64,000 nucleotides of DNA from Equus caballus (GCF_041296265.1 NC_091693.1:7225001-7289000), one strand, 5' to 3'. Shown: positions 29,684 through 41,052, counted from the stretch's first letter. Notes: generated by a model from the sequence alone, not told the origin. A program made the numbers and translations.

Positions 29684-29913
29684 TTTTTTTTTTTTAAAGA
29701 TTTTATTTTTTCCTTTTTCTCCCCAAAGCCCCCCCGGTACATAGTTGTATATATTCTTCATTGTGGGTCCTTCTAGTTGTGGCATGTGGGACGCTGCCTC
29801 AGCGTGGTTTGATGAGCAGTGCCATGTCCGTGCCCAGGATTTGAACCAACGAAACACTGGGCCACCTGCAGCGGAGCGCATGAACTTAACCACTGGGCCA
29901 CGGGGCCAGCCCC
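29684..29913 (-). mobile_element. ERE SINE copy 2
   Basis: Reverse ERE1 type: T run, tttctccccaaagcccccc, gtacatagttgta, ending ccacggggccagcccc. Flanked by aacattga on both sides. Confidence 0.9.
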
Positions 29914-29984
29914 AACATTGAAATTTTTGATGACAGTGGAAGGTCATTTATAGAATGATCTGGTGCTTAAGCTTTCATGTTATC

Positions 29985-30345
29985 AGGGGCCCCAGAGAGG
30001 AAGGGGACGTGGTCAGTGTGTTCACGTAATACCAGCTGCTGTAACAAGTACCCCCGCCCCCACCACAGTCAGGATGCAGGTTTGCTTGATTGGCAGCACC
30101 TCACTGTGGTGACTCACACACCCAGACTCCATCCTGTGGCTCCATCATTTCCATGTGCTCGGGATTATCTGCTTCCAGCTGGCAAATAGGAGACTGTCTG
30201 GAAGTTTCACCATATTCTTTAATATCCTGTGGTACACATTTCACTTCTGCTCATGTTGTATTCATGAGAACTCATCAGTCATGTAGCCACCCTGGAGGCA
30301 GAGTGGGCCTTGGAACGCACTTCTGGGCTGAGCAGCTCCCTGCTA
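29985..30345 (-). repeat. MaLR-like LTR fragment (fossil)
   Basis: Pieces such as taccagctgctgtaacaagtac and cctggaggcagagtgg resemble reversed MLT1-type LTRs. Broken and diverged; family assignment is weak. Confidence 0.35.
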
Positions 30346-31019
30346 GCGACTACTATGAAAAAGGACCATGGGTTTTGGTGGCCCCAGCACTGCCCACCCT
30401 CTACCAGTCACCAGATCCACAACCTCAGGGGAAGCAGCAGGAAGGGGCTGTGGGATCTCCTTCCTCCACACCCATTAAATCCTTCTACCCCCCGACAATG
30501 GCCCACGCCCGCCCTGCACCATCCACCACCCTCCCTTGATCCCCCAGTCCGTACAGGTGGAAGACAGTGACTGCCCAACACTCTTTCCCCACGTTTTTTG
30601 AGCGCCCCCCCCCCCATATGACCTGACGCTAGGAACACACTCATGAATTGGACAGTCCTTGCTTGGGAGTTGAAGGCGACAAATAAACAGGTAATTACCA
30701 AACATTGCCGCTTTTTTTTTGACTGATATTTCATTATGAATAAGGTTGCTGGCAGTGGGGAGAACAAAATCACGAAATTCCCAAGGGGCTGCTGGTGTGA
30801 GGGAAGGGATGGGAGTGGGAGATATTAGAATAGGAATCATGGGAACAAAAGGGGACAGGGCTTTGTAAGCCTGAAGGAATCCATTTGGTGATTCATGCAG
30901 ATCAGAAACTTGATCCCTGTGCGAAACACAAACTTAGGCTGAATGCAGCTTTTGTCCGAGAGTTGGGCTAAATCACTAACTCAGCATGCTCAGAGCCCAC
31001 TTGGGTTGAATCGTGTAAC

Positions 31020-31250
31020 AGTTACAAACTTGGTTAAGAGGTGCTGTAACCTTAGTGAGGAGGAGCACAGACTCTGAAGCCGGGACCCCCAGCTCTGTCA
31101 CTCGCCAGCCCGGGGACAGTATTTCTTCCCTCTGGGTTTCAGCCCAAACAACTGTTGGGAGCATTAAATGAGCTAATACATGGAAGGCGCTCAAATTCCG
31201 AGCCAGGCACATAGGTAAGTGCTTACTCAGTGAGTATTAGCTGTAGGTCT
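31020..31250 (+). repeat. MIR SINE
   Basis: MIR order: gcacagactctgaagcc, ctctgtcactcgcc, ctgggtttcagc, gttgggagcattaaatgag, aagtgcttactcag. Confidence 0.7.
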
Positions 31251-31439
31251 AAAAACGACTACGTATAGTCAACAGTTGCTATGCTGGCTTCCTTTAATCC
31301 TCACAGCGGACCCTGCCCCCAATTTCTTCACCGTTTCCCCTCCCCATCCTAACCTTCCTGACCCATGTCTGGAGTCATCCTCTCCGAAAGGGATTGCCAG
31401 AGTTTCCCTGGATGGCTCTAACCTCCCAAGTCCCCGCAA

Positions 31440-31900
31440 CCTCAGCGTCCCGGCCTTGGCAATAACCCAGTCGCGAGCAATAACCGCGCAGCCGCCACGT
31501 GAGGGCAGCAACGCACTGCTCAGCACACCGCGCGCGGCGCATTGTGGGGCGCGTAGTCTCTCTGGCTTTGGGCAACGGCTCCAGCCTAGCAGGCGAACTG
31601 CATTTCCCAGAAGACCATGCGACACCCTCAGCCTCGCCCGCTATCGCCTGGAACTGGAGCTCCGCTCCCTCCCTGCGGCGCGGGGAATTGTAGGGTGAAG
31701 GGAATCCGCTCCCCGGCGGAGGGCGGTGCTGCGCAGGCGCGGCGGCCTGCCGAACGGCCCAGCGTGTCATCCGAGAGAGGGAACCGGCTTCCTGGCGGGG
31801 GCGCCAGAGCTGACTTTCTGGCCCCGGTAGATGAACCCGCGTGACCCGTCTCCGTAGTGGAGCCGGCTGGCCCGCTTCCCTCCCTCCTGCTTTCCTGCGT
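31440..31900. promoter_or_regulatory. Orphan GC-rich island with ZNF143-like and NRF1-like sites
   Basis: This GC- and CpG-rich stretch lies about 3.2 kb beyond TBCB and 15 kb before CAPNS1 and has no recognised gene. It holds three sequences resembling the ZNF143/SBS motif (ACTACAATTCCCAGMATGC): minus strand at about 31538-31557, plus strand at about 31595-31617 (actgcatttcccag), and minus strand near 31684-31693 (ggaattgtag). An NRF1-like TGCGCAGGCGC lies at about 31731-31741. This looks like a TATA-less promoter for an unannotated transcript, or a decayed one. Frames through it match nothing I know. Confidence 0.5.
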
Positions 31901-32059
31901 CTGAATTAGTCACTCTCCCGGGCTCCTGGTCAGCTCTCAAACCGGCTGAAGCCGAGCCCATCTTAAAGGAAAAAATATCCCTTTTCCCCTTTCTTTTCGC
32001 TCTTCTTCTTCACAAACTGTTTTTTAAAAAAATATATTAAGGGAATTTAAAATTGGGTT

Positions 32060-32740
32060 AGTGTAAGGATCGCCCAAGTACCCCATCACCCAGCTTCAGT
32101 AATTGTCTACATCTGGCCAACCGAGTTCAATTTTTCTGGCCCTCCCCTCCTCCATTATTTTAAAGTCAATCTCAAGCAACGTTATCATCTTACCCAGAAA
32201 TGTTTCCATATGTATCTCTAAAAGAGATAAGGGGTCGGTATCACACCTAAGAAAAATTGCAATAATTCTTTGATACTATCTAGCTCAGAGTCCGTATTCA
32301 GAAGCCCCGATTTTTTCATGAATGTCTTCCTGCTGCTGGCTTGTTCAAATCAGAATCCAAACAGTGTTTCTGCCCTCCATTTGGCTATTTAAGTCTTTTA
32401 TTCCACAACACTTCCCCTCCCTCTCGTCTTCCTGTGGGATTTCCCACAGTCTGATTTGGCTGGTTGAGCCTCCTGGTCTCCTTTAGTATGTTCTTCCATC
32501 CTTGTATGTTCTACACACTGGTAAATCCAAAAGCTGGGTCAGGTTCAGGTTCAATTTTAGGGTAAATATACTTTATGGGTGGTCTTGAGTTCTTCGATCA
32601 GGAGCCACTTACCATCTGGTTGTCTCCTGTTTTGTGATGAGATCCCATCTTGGATTCTTGTGTTGCCAGCCTGATCCATCCGTAATAAACCACAGCCAAC
32701 CTTCAGGAAAGAGAGGTCGATAAGGTCTTGCCTTCATCCC
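32060..32740. repeat. Old L1-type repeat
   Basis: Phrases such as 'cccaagtaccccatcacccag', 'gtatctctaaaagagataa' and 'gtttcccacagtctg'-like match an old L1 end; orientation was not decided. Confidence 0.45.
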
Positions 32741-33234
32741 TCTCCCTCTGCTCCACAAAAACTAAACACTCTTTTTATTGCTAACGCCCTTCCTTGTTGC
32801 TGAACTCGAGGTAATTCTTCACCTCATCTTACTGGTCCTGACGTTTAGACCAGTGGTTCTCAAACTTTTGTGTCTCAGCACCTCTTTGCATTCTTGAAAA
32901 TTATTGAGGACCTCAAAAAGCTTTTGTTTATGAGGGTTATATCTGTAGGTATTTACCACATTAGAAATTAAAAATTTTAAACGTTTATTTAAAAAAGTAA
33001 TAAACCACTGCATGTTAACATTATTAACTTTTTTATAAAGAATAACTGTTTTGTGAGCACGCTGTAGTGTATACAGAAGTCAGATTATAATGTCGTACAC
33101 ATGAAACATATAATGTTATAAACCAATGTTAGCTCAGTTTTAAAAAAGAACAACTTGAAAAAATTAGTGAGAAGAGTGGCATTGTTTTACACTTTGAAAA
33201 TCTTTTTATGTCTGGCTTAAGAAAAGGCAGCTGG

Positions 33235-33422
33235 GGGCCAGCCCCAGGGCCTAGTGGTTAAATTCAGTGCGCTCTGCTTCAATGGACCAGGTTCAGTTCC
33301 TGTGTGGACCTACACCACTTGTCTGTGAGTGGTCATGCTGTGGCAGTGGGGCACATACTAAAAGAGGAAGATTGACAGCAAATGTTAGCTCAGGGCGAAT
33401 CTTCCTCAGCAAAAAAAAGAAA
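33235..33422 (+). mobile_element. ERE SINE copy 3, inside the hAT relic
   Basis: Head ggggccagccccagggcctag, A-rich end. The flanks agaaaaggcagctgg (33220-33234) and agaaaagatagctgg (33423-33437) are a slightly diverged 15-bp duplication. Confidence 0.9.
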
Positions 33423-33566
33423 AGAAAAGATAGCTGGATTCTCATACCTGCTTCTGCATGCAAACTGTTGAGTATTATTATGTAGCCTCTGGAAAACTTC
33501 TCTGTATACTCATGAAAGAATGATAGTGGAAAAGGAAAAAAAGTATTATTATGAATAATTGTTTTT

Positions 33567-33823
33567 TTGTGGGTTTTTTGGTGAGGAAGATTGGCCCAGA
33601 GCTAACGTCCATTGCCAATCTCCCTCTTTTTGCTTGAGGAAAATTGTCGCTGAGCTAACATCTGTGCCAGTCTTCCTCTATTTTGTATGTGGGACACCAT
33701 CACAGCATGGCTTGGTGAGCAGTGTGTAGGTCCGCACCCAGGATCCGAAACCACAAACCCTGTGCCACCACAGTGGAGCACCCGAACTTAACCACTACAC
33801 CACCTATGCCACGGGGCTGGCCC
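33567..33823 (-). mobile_element. ERE SINE copy 4, inside the hAT relic
   Basis: Reverse ERE with two gctaac blocks, ending ccacggggctggccct. Flanks gaataattg/gaaaatagt are a weak duplication. Confidence 0.88.
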
Positions 33824-34739
33824 TGAAAATAGTTTTAACTTCAAAGTCCCCCTTAAAGGATCTCAAGGGCTCCAGGTGTCTCCAGTGTTTAAAATATCCA
33901 AACATTTCCCATGACAGTCCTGATTTCTGACCTCTGCCATATCGGGATAGCTGAGAACACGGAGCCTGCTTCTCTACCTGGACCCAGTGGGCTGGATCCG
34001 CTGTACCTGTCAGGACCTAACTGGGTTATAGAAGCCACTCAGATGTGAAAAGAGAGGGACATCAACACCCAGAGGTGGTTATGCAGCAGATGGAGGAGCT
34101 GAGGGACCAAAAAGGAGCCAGTGATGCTATCGGAAATCAGAGCAGTGAGAAGCCATTGCCGCTCCAGGCTGGAGGAACGAAGGGAGGAGGTGGTGTCACC
34201 AGAGCCCAGAGATGGGGTCACCTAGTAGAAGCTGGAAACACAGTAGGATTGTGTGGGTAGGAGGAGCTGGAGCTGTGGAGGAGGCACGACCACAGGGAGA
34301 GGGGAGAATTGCCCTGGCCCCTTCCTCCTGCTCTCCAATCTCCTGCTCACGTTTCCCATTGGCTGAACCCCAGTGAATCCAGGTGAAGGGGGAGACTGGG
34401 AACCGTGGCCTGGGGTGCAGGCAGAAAGGGGAGGGGGGCAAATACAGCCCAGAGCAGCACAGCCTGGTCCCTGGTGCGCAGGGTTCCCCACGCCCTGCTG
34501 CTCTGCACCAGGCTCCACTCACTGACTTACGTCACCTGGCTGACTGCTGTAGGCTGAGTTAGGGTTGAGTTTGGGACCCTCTTGTGGTGGGTTTAAAATG
34601 TGTCCACAAATTCCTGGACACTTCTCTCTTGAGAGCCCTCCCCCTGGGTGTGGGCTTGACTTAGTCCTGCTTCTAAGGAATGCAATGTGGCGGAAGTAAT
34701 GGTGTGGAACTCCTAAGACCAGGCCATAAAAGATGCTGT

Positions 34740-34983
34740 AGGGGCTTGCCCCGTGGTGCAGCGGTTATGTTCACAGGTTCTGCTTGGGCAGCCGGGGTTC
34801 GCCGGTTCGGATCCTGGGGGCAGACGTGGCACCACTTGGCACGCCATGCCTGTGGTAGGCGTCCCACATATAAAATAGAGGAAGATGGGCGTGGATGTTA
34901 GCTCAGGGCCAGCCTTCCTCAGCAAAAAGAGGAGGATCGGCAGGAGTTAGCTCAGGGCTAATCTTCCTCAAAAAAAAAAAAAG
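34740..34983 (+). mobile_element. ERE SINE copy 5
   Basis: Head ggggcttgccccgtggtgcag, two gttagctcagg blocks, A tail. It lies within the MaLR LTR. Confidence 0.92.
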
Positions 34984-35322
34984 GCACTGTGGCTTGGTCC
35001 TTGCTCTCGGGCCACTTGCTCTGAGAGAAGCCAGCTGCCCATATTGTGACGACACAGAAGCAGCCCTCTGGAGAGGTCTCTGTGGTCAGAAACTGAGACT
35101 TGCCAGGAACTGAGGCCAAGAGCCCTGGGAGTGGGCCACCTTGGAAACTGGTCCTCCAACCCTTGTCAAGCCACGACATAGCCGTGGGCCTAGCAACAAC
35201 CTGACCGCATCCTCATGAGAGGGCCTGAGCCAGAACCAGCCAACTACGCCACTCCTGGACTCCTGACCCATAGGAAATGTGAGATGATGAATTCTGTTTT
35301 AAGCTGTTAAATTTTGGTTTTA

Positions 35323-35531
35323 GGGGCCGGCCCTGTGGCCCAGTGGTTAAGTTCGTGCACTCTGCTTTGGCGGCCCAGGGTTTCACTGGTTCGGATTCTG
35401 GGCGCGGACATGGCACCGCTCCTCAGGCCACATTGAGGCGGCGTCCCACATGCCACAACTAGAAGGACCCACAACTAAAATGTACAACTATGTACCGGGG
35501 GGCTTTGGGGAGAAAAAAGCAGAAAACAAAA
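35323..35531 (+). mobile_element. ERE SINE copy 6 (ERE1 type)
   Basis: Very well preserved: ggggccggccctgtggcccag to ggggctttggggagaaaaaag. A perfect duplication aaattttggtttta flanks it at 35309-35322 and 35532-35545. Confidence 0.95.
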
Positions 35532-36239
35532 AAATTTTGGTTTTAATTTGTTAGCAGCAATACGTACCTAATGCACCTGTGTTCCAGTGACCTATTGAGG
35601 CCGTAAATATATGGAAACCTCACCAAGTTCCAGCAGCCATTTTATTTTTCCTGCATTTCTGGAGATGTGGAATTGGGGAAGGGCTTGGCTTGGTGAGTCT
35701 CATATGTTTGAGTCAGAAGTTGGCTGGGCCTGGAGCCATCTCAAGGCTTGACTAGGCTGGGTGTCCACAGTGACTCAGCAGCTTGGCTGCACTGATGCTG
35801 GCTGTTGGCTGGGTGCTCCGCGGCGACTATAGAGCGCCTCGGCGTGGCCTTCCCAGCGTGGGAGTCTCGGGGTGGTTGGGCTTTTTACTGACAGCCGGCT
35901 TTCTCCAAACTGAGTCTTCTAGGAGATCCAGGCAAAAGCTTCATGGCCTTTTCTGACCAGCCTCCAAAGTCACATAGTATCACTTCTGCGGCTGTTGATC
36001 AAAGTGATCACAAACCCACCAGATTCAAGAGGAGCCCACATCGCTCCCCAGTCTTCATGTGAGGAATGCCAGAGCCTTGTCAAGGTTTGAAAAGAGTCCC
36101 TTCTTGCTATAAAGAACATTCTGTAAGGCACCAGCTCGGGTCCTTTTCTCTCCTCATTCTACACATTCTCTTCTGATCAGGTCTTGGGACTTTAATCACC
36201 ATCTGCGTGTGATGCACAGCTCCATCTCCAGCCCAGCCC

Positions 36240-36440
36240 CTTTCCTGATGGACACATTGCTTGCCAACTGCGCAGCTCCCTGCTCCTGTCTTAGATGTTG
36301 CTTAGATACCCCTAAGACCAGGCTGTGCCTGTTTATATTCCTGAGCCGCACAGTGATGAAAAATCATAAAAATTATTGTTGCTTTAAGCTACTAATTTTG
36401 CTGTGGTTTGCTATGCAGCAAAAGCTAACTGATACAGGAT
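36240..36440 (+). repeat. MLT1-type LTR end (MaLR fossil)
   Basis: Closes with attgttgctttaagctactaa and tatgcagcaaaagctaac, the standard MLT1 3' end. The 5' limit is uncertain. Confidence 0.5.
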
Positions 36441-36551
36441 TAAGGAGATGTTTTCTGGCTCCCTATGGGCCTTGCAGAGGAAGGGATTACATGTTTTCAC
36501 AATATAAACAATCACAATGTCAGCACAGGGCCTGGGATATTGTGTCCATTC

Positions 36552-36700
36552 ACCCACCCACCCATCCATCCATTCATTCATTCATTCATTCATTCATTCT
36601 ACAGATGTTTATTGACATCCTGCCATGTGCCGACACTTTTCTGGGTACTGTGGCCACAGCAGTGAGCAAAACAGACACAATATGTTTTCATGGAGCTTAC
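36552..36700 (-). repeat. (CATT)n simple repeat plus L2 3' end
   Basis: About eleven cattcattc/catccatc units at 36552-36600 are followed by the antisense L2 3' end (gatgtttattgacatcctgc, gtgagcaaaacagacac). Confidence 0.75.
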
Positions 36701-36769
36701 GTAATTCAAGGTGTGGTGTTATTGTAAGAACAATCTACTGGAGAATGTAACAGAATGGTTGGCCAGACT

Positions 36770-37085
36770 AGAGAATGTAAGAATTTATAATAGGATAGAA
36801 GCATTGCATCACACCTGGTCAGCCTGGATTTGTTTTCACGGAGGAGCTAGGATCCAGAGAGAGAGAGAGAAGATTATAAGGCCTCTTGAGGCCTAGGCTG
36901 CGAAGGATTGCACTGTCCTTCCACCTCATTCTATTGGTTAATGACAAGGCTGGTCTAGCTTCAAGCGGTTGGGAAATGGACTCCACCCCTTGATGTGAGA
37001 AATTGCAAAGTCAGATTGTGCAGGACAAGGATACAGGGAGGAGTGGGAAATAGGGCTATTTTTGCAATCAGTCTACCACAGAGCG
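36770..37085 (-). repeat. MLT1-type LTR fragment (MaLR fossil)
   Basis: Contains ggcctcttgaggcctaggct, cattctattggtt, ggatacagggaggagtg and tgcaatcagtctaccaca, a reversed MLT1 LTR. Broken. Confidence 0.6.
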
Positions 37086-37099
37086 CTTTTTCATGGAGT

Positions 37100-37500
37100 G
37101 TATTAGTTACAGTAAATAATGCCAGCTGCTGTCACCTGAAGAACCTTAAAACTCAGAGGCTTAATAAATCTATTTTCTAATTCACACTACAGTTCAATGC
37201 AAGTCACTGGGGTCCCTCTGCTCCACAGTCTTTCAGAGACCAGGGTCCCTTCCATCTTGTGGCTTTGCCCGTCTCTAGGCCCTCAGAGTCCCTCTGTTGA
37301 GCCAGTGGGGGTTGAAAAAAAGAGAAGACCACGTGTGGGAGGTTTTTAAAGTCAGGCCTGGAGATCGGAGACAACATATCTGCTCACATGCCATTGGCTA
37401 CAAGTCAGTTACACGTCCATACAAAATTGAAAGGAACGACGAGAAATGTAGTTCAGCTGCATGTGGACGAACAAAGGGAAACAGTTTTGGTGAGCAATTA
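37100..37500 (-). repeat. MaLR-like LTR fragment (fossil)
   Basis: Starts gtgtattagttacagtaaataatgcc and includes tgccattggctacaag; weak resemblance to reversed MaLR/LTR sequence. Confidence 0.35.
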
Positions 37501-37779
37501 GGCAATTTCTGCCACACATTTTGGGACGTGCTATGTCTGAAAATAGAGAAGGGTTGTGTTGTCTGTTTCCTGTTTATTGCTTGACATAAGCTCCATGAGC
37601 TTTGTTCACCACTGCATCCTCATCACCCATCCAGGGGCCTGGATATATATCATTCAATAAATAAGTGTTGAACAAATGAATGAAAAAAGTTCTAGTAACT
37701 TTCAGATCATGGAATATTATGAACACAGTAAAAATGATATTTTTTAGAGGCATGGACAATTCCTCAGGGTGTGTATAAT

Positions 37780-38190
37780 AGACACAGGGGGTCAGATAGG
37801 ATTTAATATAAATCCCGTAACAGAACTCAATATGGCAGTGGCTTCAATAAAATAGAACTTTCTTTCTTTCTCCTGTAGGAACCTGAGTGTAAGGTGTCTG
37901 GGGCTGGTAACGAGGCTTTTTAGTATCAGGGACCCAGACTGCTTCTAGCTATGGCCTTGCCATCCCTATGGCCTGCCCTGGCCTGTGTGGTCCACAGTGG
38001 CTCCCGGTACATCCCTGTTCCAGGCAGTGAGAAGGAGAAAGAGGGAATGGAGACTCTCTCAGCTGCCCCTTCAGAGCACAGCTGACCCGAGAAATAAAAT
38101 CTTAGCTGTAGTGTCTGATTTGTTCTACCCTGCGGAGTGTGAAGGTCATCTCTCTGCTGACTTTTCAGGGCAAAGAGCTGATGCATGACA
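37780..38190. repeat. Unclassified interspersed repeat
   Basis: Includes tccctgttccaggcag with agtgagaaggagaaagagg and resembles the same family as 28410-28860. No coding sense. Confidence 0.35.
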
Positions 38191-38661
38191 GCGAGGTCAG
38201 GTCACAGGTGTGCAGTCAAAGGCAGTGTAGCTGCTCCTTCTGGTTAATACAAGTTGTTTGCAAAAATGGGCAGGATGAAAATTTGCATGTGCAGTACAGT
38301 CAGGAATTATAAAATATTCCCAGGAAAAAGTCAGAAGGGAAATATGACTAAATAGAGGTTGTCTCTGAAAGTGGGTGAATTTTTCCTTTTAAAATGTATT
38401 TTGCCCTATTTATATATACATTTTCTACAATAAGCAAGTATTACTGATGAGGATTTTAGGCTGGTTAATTTTAAAACTGCAGATGAGAAGCAGGCTCCGA
38501 GGAGTGGAATTTGCTTGCCCTTTGATGAGAGACATTTGCATTTGTGAAGGAAGTCTCTATGCCTCCCTCTCTGCGCCAGGAGGAAGGGAGGATTGCCTTA
38601 TCTCTGGAAATTCTTAATGGGGAAGGCAAGAACTTAAGTTGTTTACTGTCTGGCAACCTCA

Positions 38662-39100
38662 TGTAACTGACCGCCCCCCCCCCAACATCCTCCTTTGTCT
38701 TTAGCTGAAGATAATATTTAAGCGGTGACTTCTGCCATTCATTTAATCCGATTTGACCCTTATCTAAAAGTTATAGGACCACCCAATAGCCAGACACCAC
38801 CTGCACTGATACCATTTTAACTTTTTTACATATTCTTTCCTTTGTCTTGTAAAGAGATAACTCGCATACCTATGCCTTAAATTTAGCCTTACTCTCCACC
38901 CATGTTTGCGGCAGCAGCAGCTCCCCATGCCAGCAGCACCTCCTCCTGCCTGTGGGCCCTGCCCCACGCAGCAGCTCTGACTGCCCATGGGTCCTGTCCC
39001 CATGCTATTCCACACTATTCTCTAAATAAAAGAGCACTACTGCCAGATCTTGAGAGTCCAAGAAATCTTTCTTTCAACTCCTCAGCTCACCGACCCTGCA
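38662..39100 (+). mobile_element. Solitary ERV LTR (probably class I, fossil)
   Basis: About 440 bp from tgtaactgacc to accctgca with its own AATAAA at 39025-39030 and a T-rich closing segment, the layout of a gamma-type LTR. No internal part adjoins it. Boundaries are inferred from TG...CA. Confidence 0.45.
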
Positions 39101-39457
39101 TCATTACCAGATATTTAAAATATCTGTAGTTATGAAATATAGCATACCCATAGAAAGAGAAAAAATATAAATGCACAGTACACTGAATCATTATAAAGTG
39201 AGCACTCAGATACCAGAGTGATCAGGCTGGGACGAGGTAACCCGGAAGGCTGTGGGATGCCTGAGGAGGTACCTGATTTAGCTGGAGGCAAGGAGGCAAG
39301 GAGGGAATTATCAAGGAGGCGTATGGCGGGGAGCCATCTGAACCAGGGTCGGGGAGGATGAAGAAGGTATGCTGTGGAACCGTGAAAGCACATTCTACTG
39401 ACTTCAGAGTCCTCATTCGGATGAGGAACTCTGAGTTGTACAAATAATCCCCAAAGA

Positions 39458-39504
39458 AGGAAGATGATGATGAGGAAGATGATGAAGATGATGATGATGA
39501 TGAG
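39458..39504 (+). repeat. (GAT/GAA)n microsatellite
   Basis: About 47 bp of gatgat with gaa/gag interruptions. Confidence 0.85.
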
Positions 39505-39524
39505 TTATTGACCAAGTGTTCCAG

Positions 39525-39835
39525 GCCTAGCTCTGGGTTGGGTGATGCTGAGGACACAGTGGTCCCTAAGATAGCCCTTCTCCCCATCAGAGGGCCCCCA
39601 ATCAGTCCAGGAGACAGACATTATCAAACACTACAGATCATAATTTGCTATGCGTGTCCTGGGGAAGAAGTTCCGGGAGTCCTGGGAGCATGTCACAGGG
39701 CAACCTGCTCGAGTCTGTGGTGGGTGAGGTCAGGAAAGCTTTCCTTGAAGAGGTGACTGCAAAGCAGACAGGGTAGGAGGGGTGTTCCTGCAGAGGCACA
39801 GCCGGTGCAAGAGCCTGCAGCAGGGAGCCTGGGGA
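39525..39835 (-). repeat. L2 LINE fragment
   Basis: Antisense L2 words: ccaggagacagacattatc, gaggtgactgcaaagc, ggtgcaagagcctgc. Confidence 0.6.
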
Positions 39836-39839
39836 GGGG

Positions 39840-40345
39840 ACCGGGAAGAGTGACGGCTCATTCGTGTGGCAGCTTCACTGAGCTACAAGGTGCCCAGACA
39901 CTTGTTTGGCTAAACCTTATTTCTGGGCGGGTCTGTGAGGGCGTTCCCGGGTGAGATTAGCATTTGAACGTTAGACTGAGTAAAGCAGATGGCCCTCCCC
40001 GATGTGGGAGAATCATCCAGTCCTTTGGGGGCCTGAGTGGAACAAAAAGACGGAGGAGGGAACACTTCACGCTCTGCCCAGCTACTGAGCTGAAACGTCG
40101 GGCTTCTCCTGTGCACGGACTGGGACGTACACTGTTCACTCCCCTGCTCCTCGGGCCTTCAGATTTGGACCAGGACGTAAACCATTGGCTTTCCTGCACC
40201 TACGGCTTGCAGCCCGCAGGTTGTGTGACTTCTCAGCCTCCATAATCCTGTGAGCCAATTCCTTACAAGAAATCTCTTTCTTTCTCTCCCTTTCTCTAGG
40301 TCCTGTTGGTCCTGCTTCTCTGGAGAACCCTGACTAATACACGTC
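39840..40345 (+). repeat. LTR-like repeat (fossil, family uncertain)
   Basis: Contains tgagtaaagcagatggccct, ttctcagcctccataatcc and closes ggagaaccctgactaatacac, a widespread mammalian repeat end that I believe is LTR-derived. Confidence 0.4.
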
Positions 40346-40640
40346 GAAGGGAGGGCAGTGGAGGAACAGTAATCCGGATTAGTCAGCACAGAACTATTTG
40401 GCATTAACCACACTTGGGTTTGGACCTGGCTCTGCCTCCTCCTCGGGCAAATAATGCCACCTCTCTGAACCTCCACTTCCTCTCACATTAGCTGGTTCCT
40501 TCCCAGAGGGTTGTGAGAGGCTTTGCAGGACAGGCCTGTAGCAATCACCCCAGCCTGGTCCCATCAAGCCCTCAGGCGGCGTTGGCTGGGGTAGTTAGGA
40601 CTCTTGCAAGTTTATTAATTGGTGGCTTTGTAAAATTAAC

Positions 40641-40885
40641 TTTTTTTTTTTTTTTGAGGAAGATTAGCCCTGAGCTAACATCTGTTGCCAATCCTCCTCT
40701 TTTTGCCGAGGAAGACTGGCCCTGAGCTATCCTTGCCCATCTTCCTCTACTTTATATGTGGGACGCCCACCACAGCATCGCTTGACAGGTGGTGAGTAGG
40801 TCCACACCTGGGACGTGAACCAGCGAACCCCGGGCCGCTGAAGCGGAACGTGCGAACCTAACCATTGTGTCACTGGGCAGGCCCC
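40641..40885 (-). mobile_element. ERE SINE copy 7
   Basis: T run, gaggaagattagccctgagc twice, ending cactgggcaggccc. Perfect duplication taaaattaac at 40631-40640 and 40886-40895. Confidence 0.95.
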
Positions 40886-40934
40886 TAAAATTAACATCGT
40901 TGAGGAAGCAAATTGGAAGGGTTCAAAGTGAGCT

Positions 40935-41045
40935 ACAAAGCCAGCCTTCCTGGTTCAAATCTTGACTCCGACACTTACGAGCTGTGTGACCTTGGACAAG
41001 TAATCCCACCTCTCTGGTTTCCTCATGGGCATGATAACAGTTTCT
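40935..41045 (+). repeat. MIR SINE
   Basis: Core cacttacgagctgtgtgacc, cttggacaagtaa, cctctctggtttcctcatg. Confidence 0.75.
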
Positions 41046-41052
41046 CCCTGCA

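Larger units (their letters stand above)
32851..33889 (+). mobile_element. hAT-Charlie-type DNA transposon relic, split by two EREs
   Basis: Starts with the hAT terminal repeat cagtggttctcaaac at 32851 and runs on through aattattgaggacctc and agaagagtggcattgttttac. The remainder resumes after the ERE at 33235-33422 and again after the ERE ending at 33823. The far terminal repeat is not clear, and it codes nothing. Confidence 0.6.
34575..35575 (+). mobile_element. MLT1-type LTR (MaLR fossil) split by two EREs
   Basis: Pieces 'gagagccctccccctggg', 'gcaatgtggcggaagtaatg', 'ccatattgtgacgac'-like and the closing 'taagctgttaaattttggttttaatttgttagc' follow the MaLR LTR order once the two SINEs are ignored. 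Old and broken. Confidence 0.6.

Noticed and set aside
31276-31698. 140-residue plus-strand open frame over the orphan GC-rich island
   Set aside because: GC-rich DNA tends to stay open by chance. No known protein and no splice support, so I kept the island as a possible promoter only.
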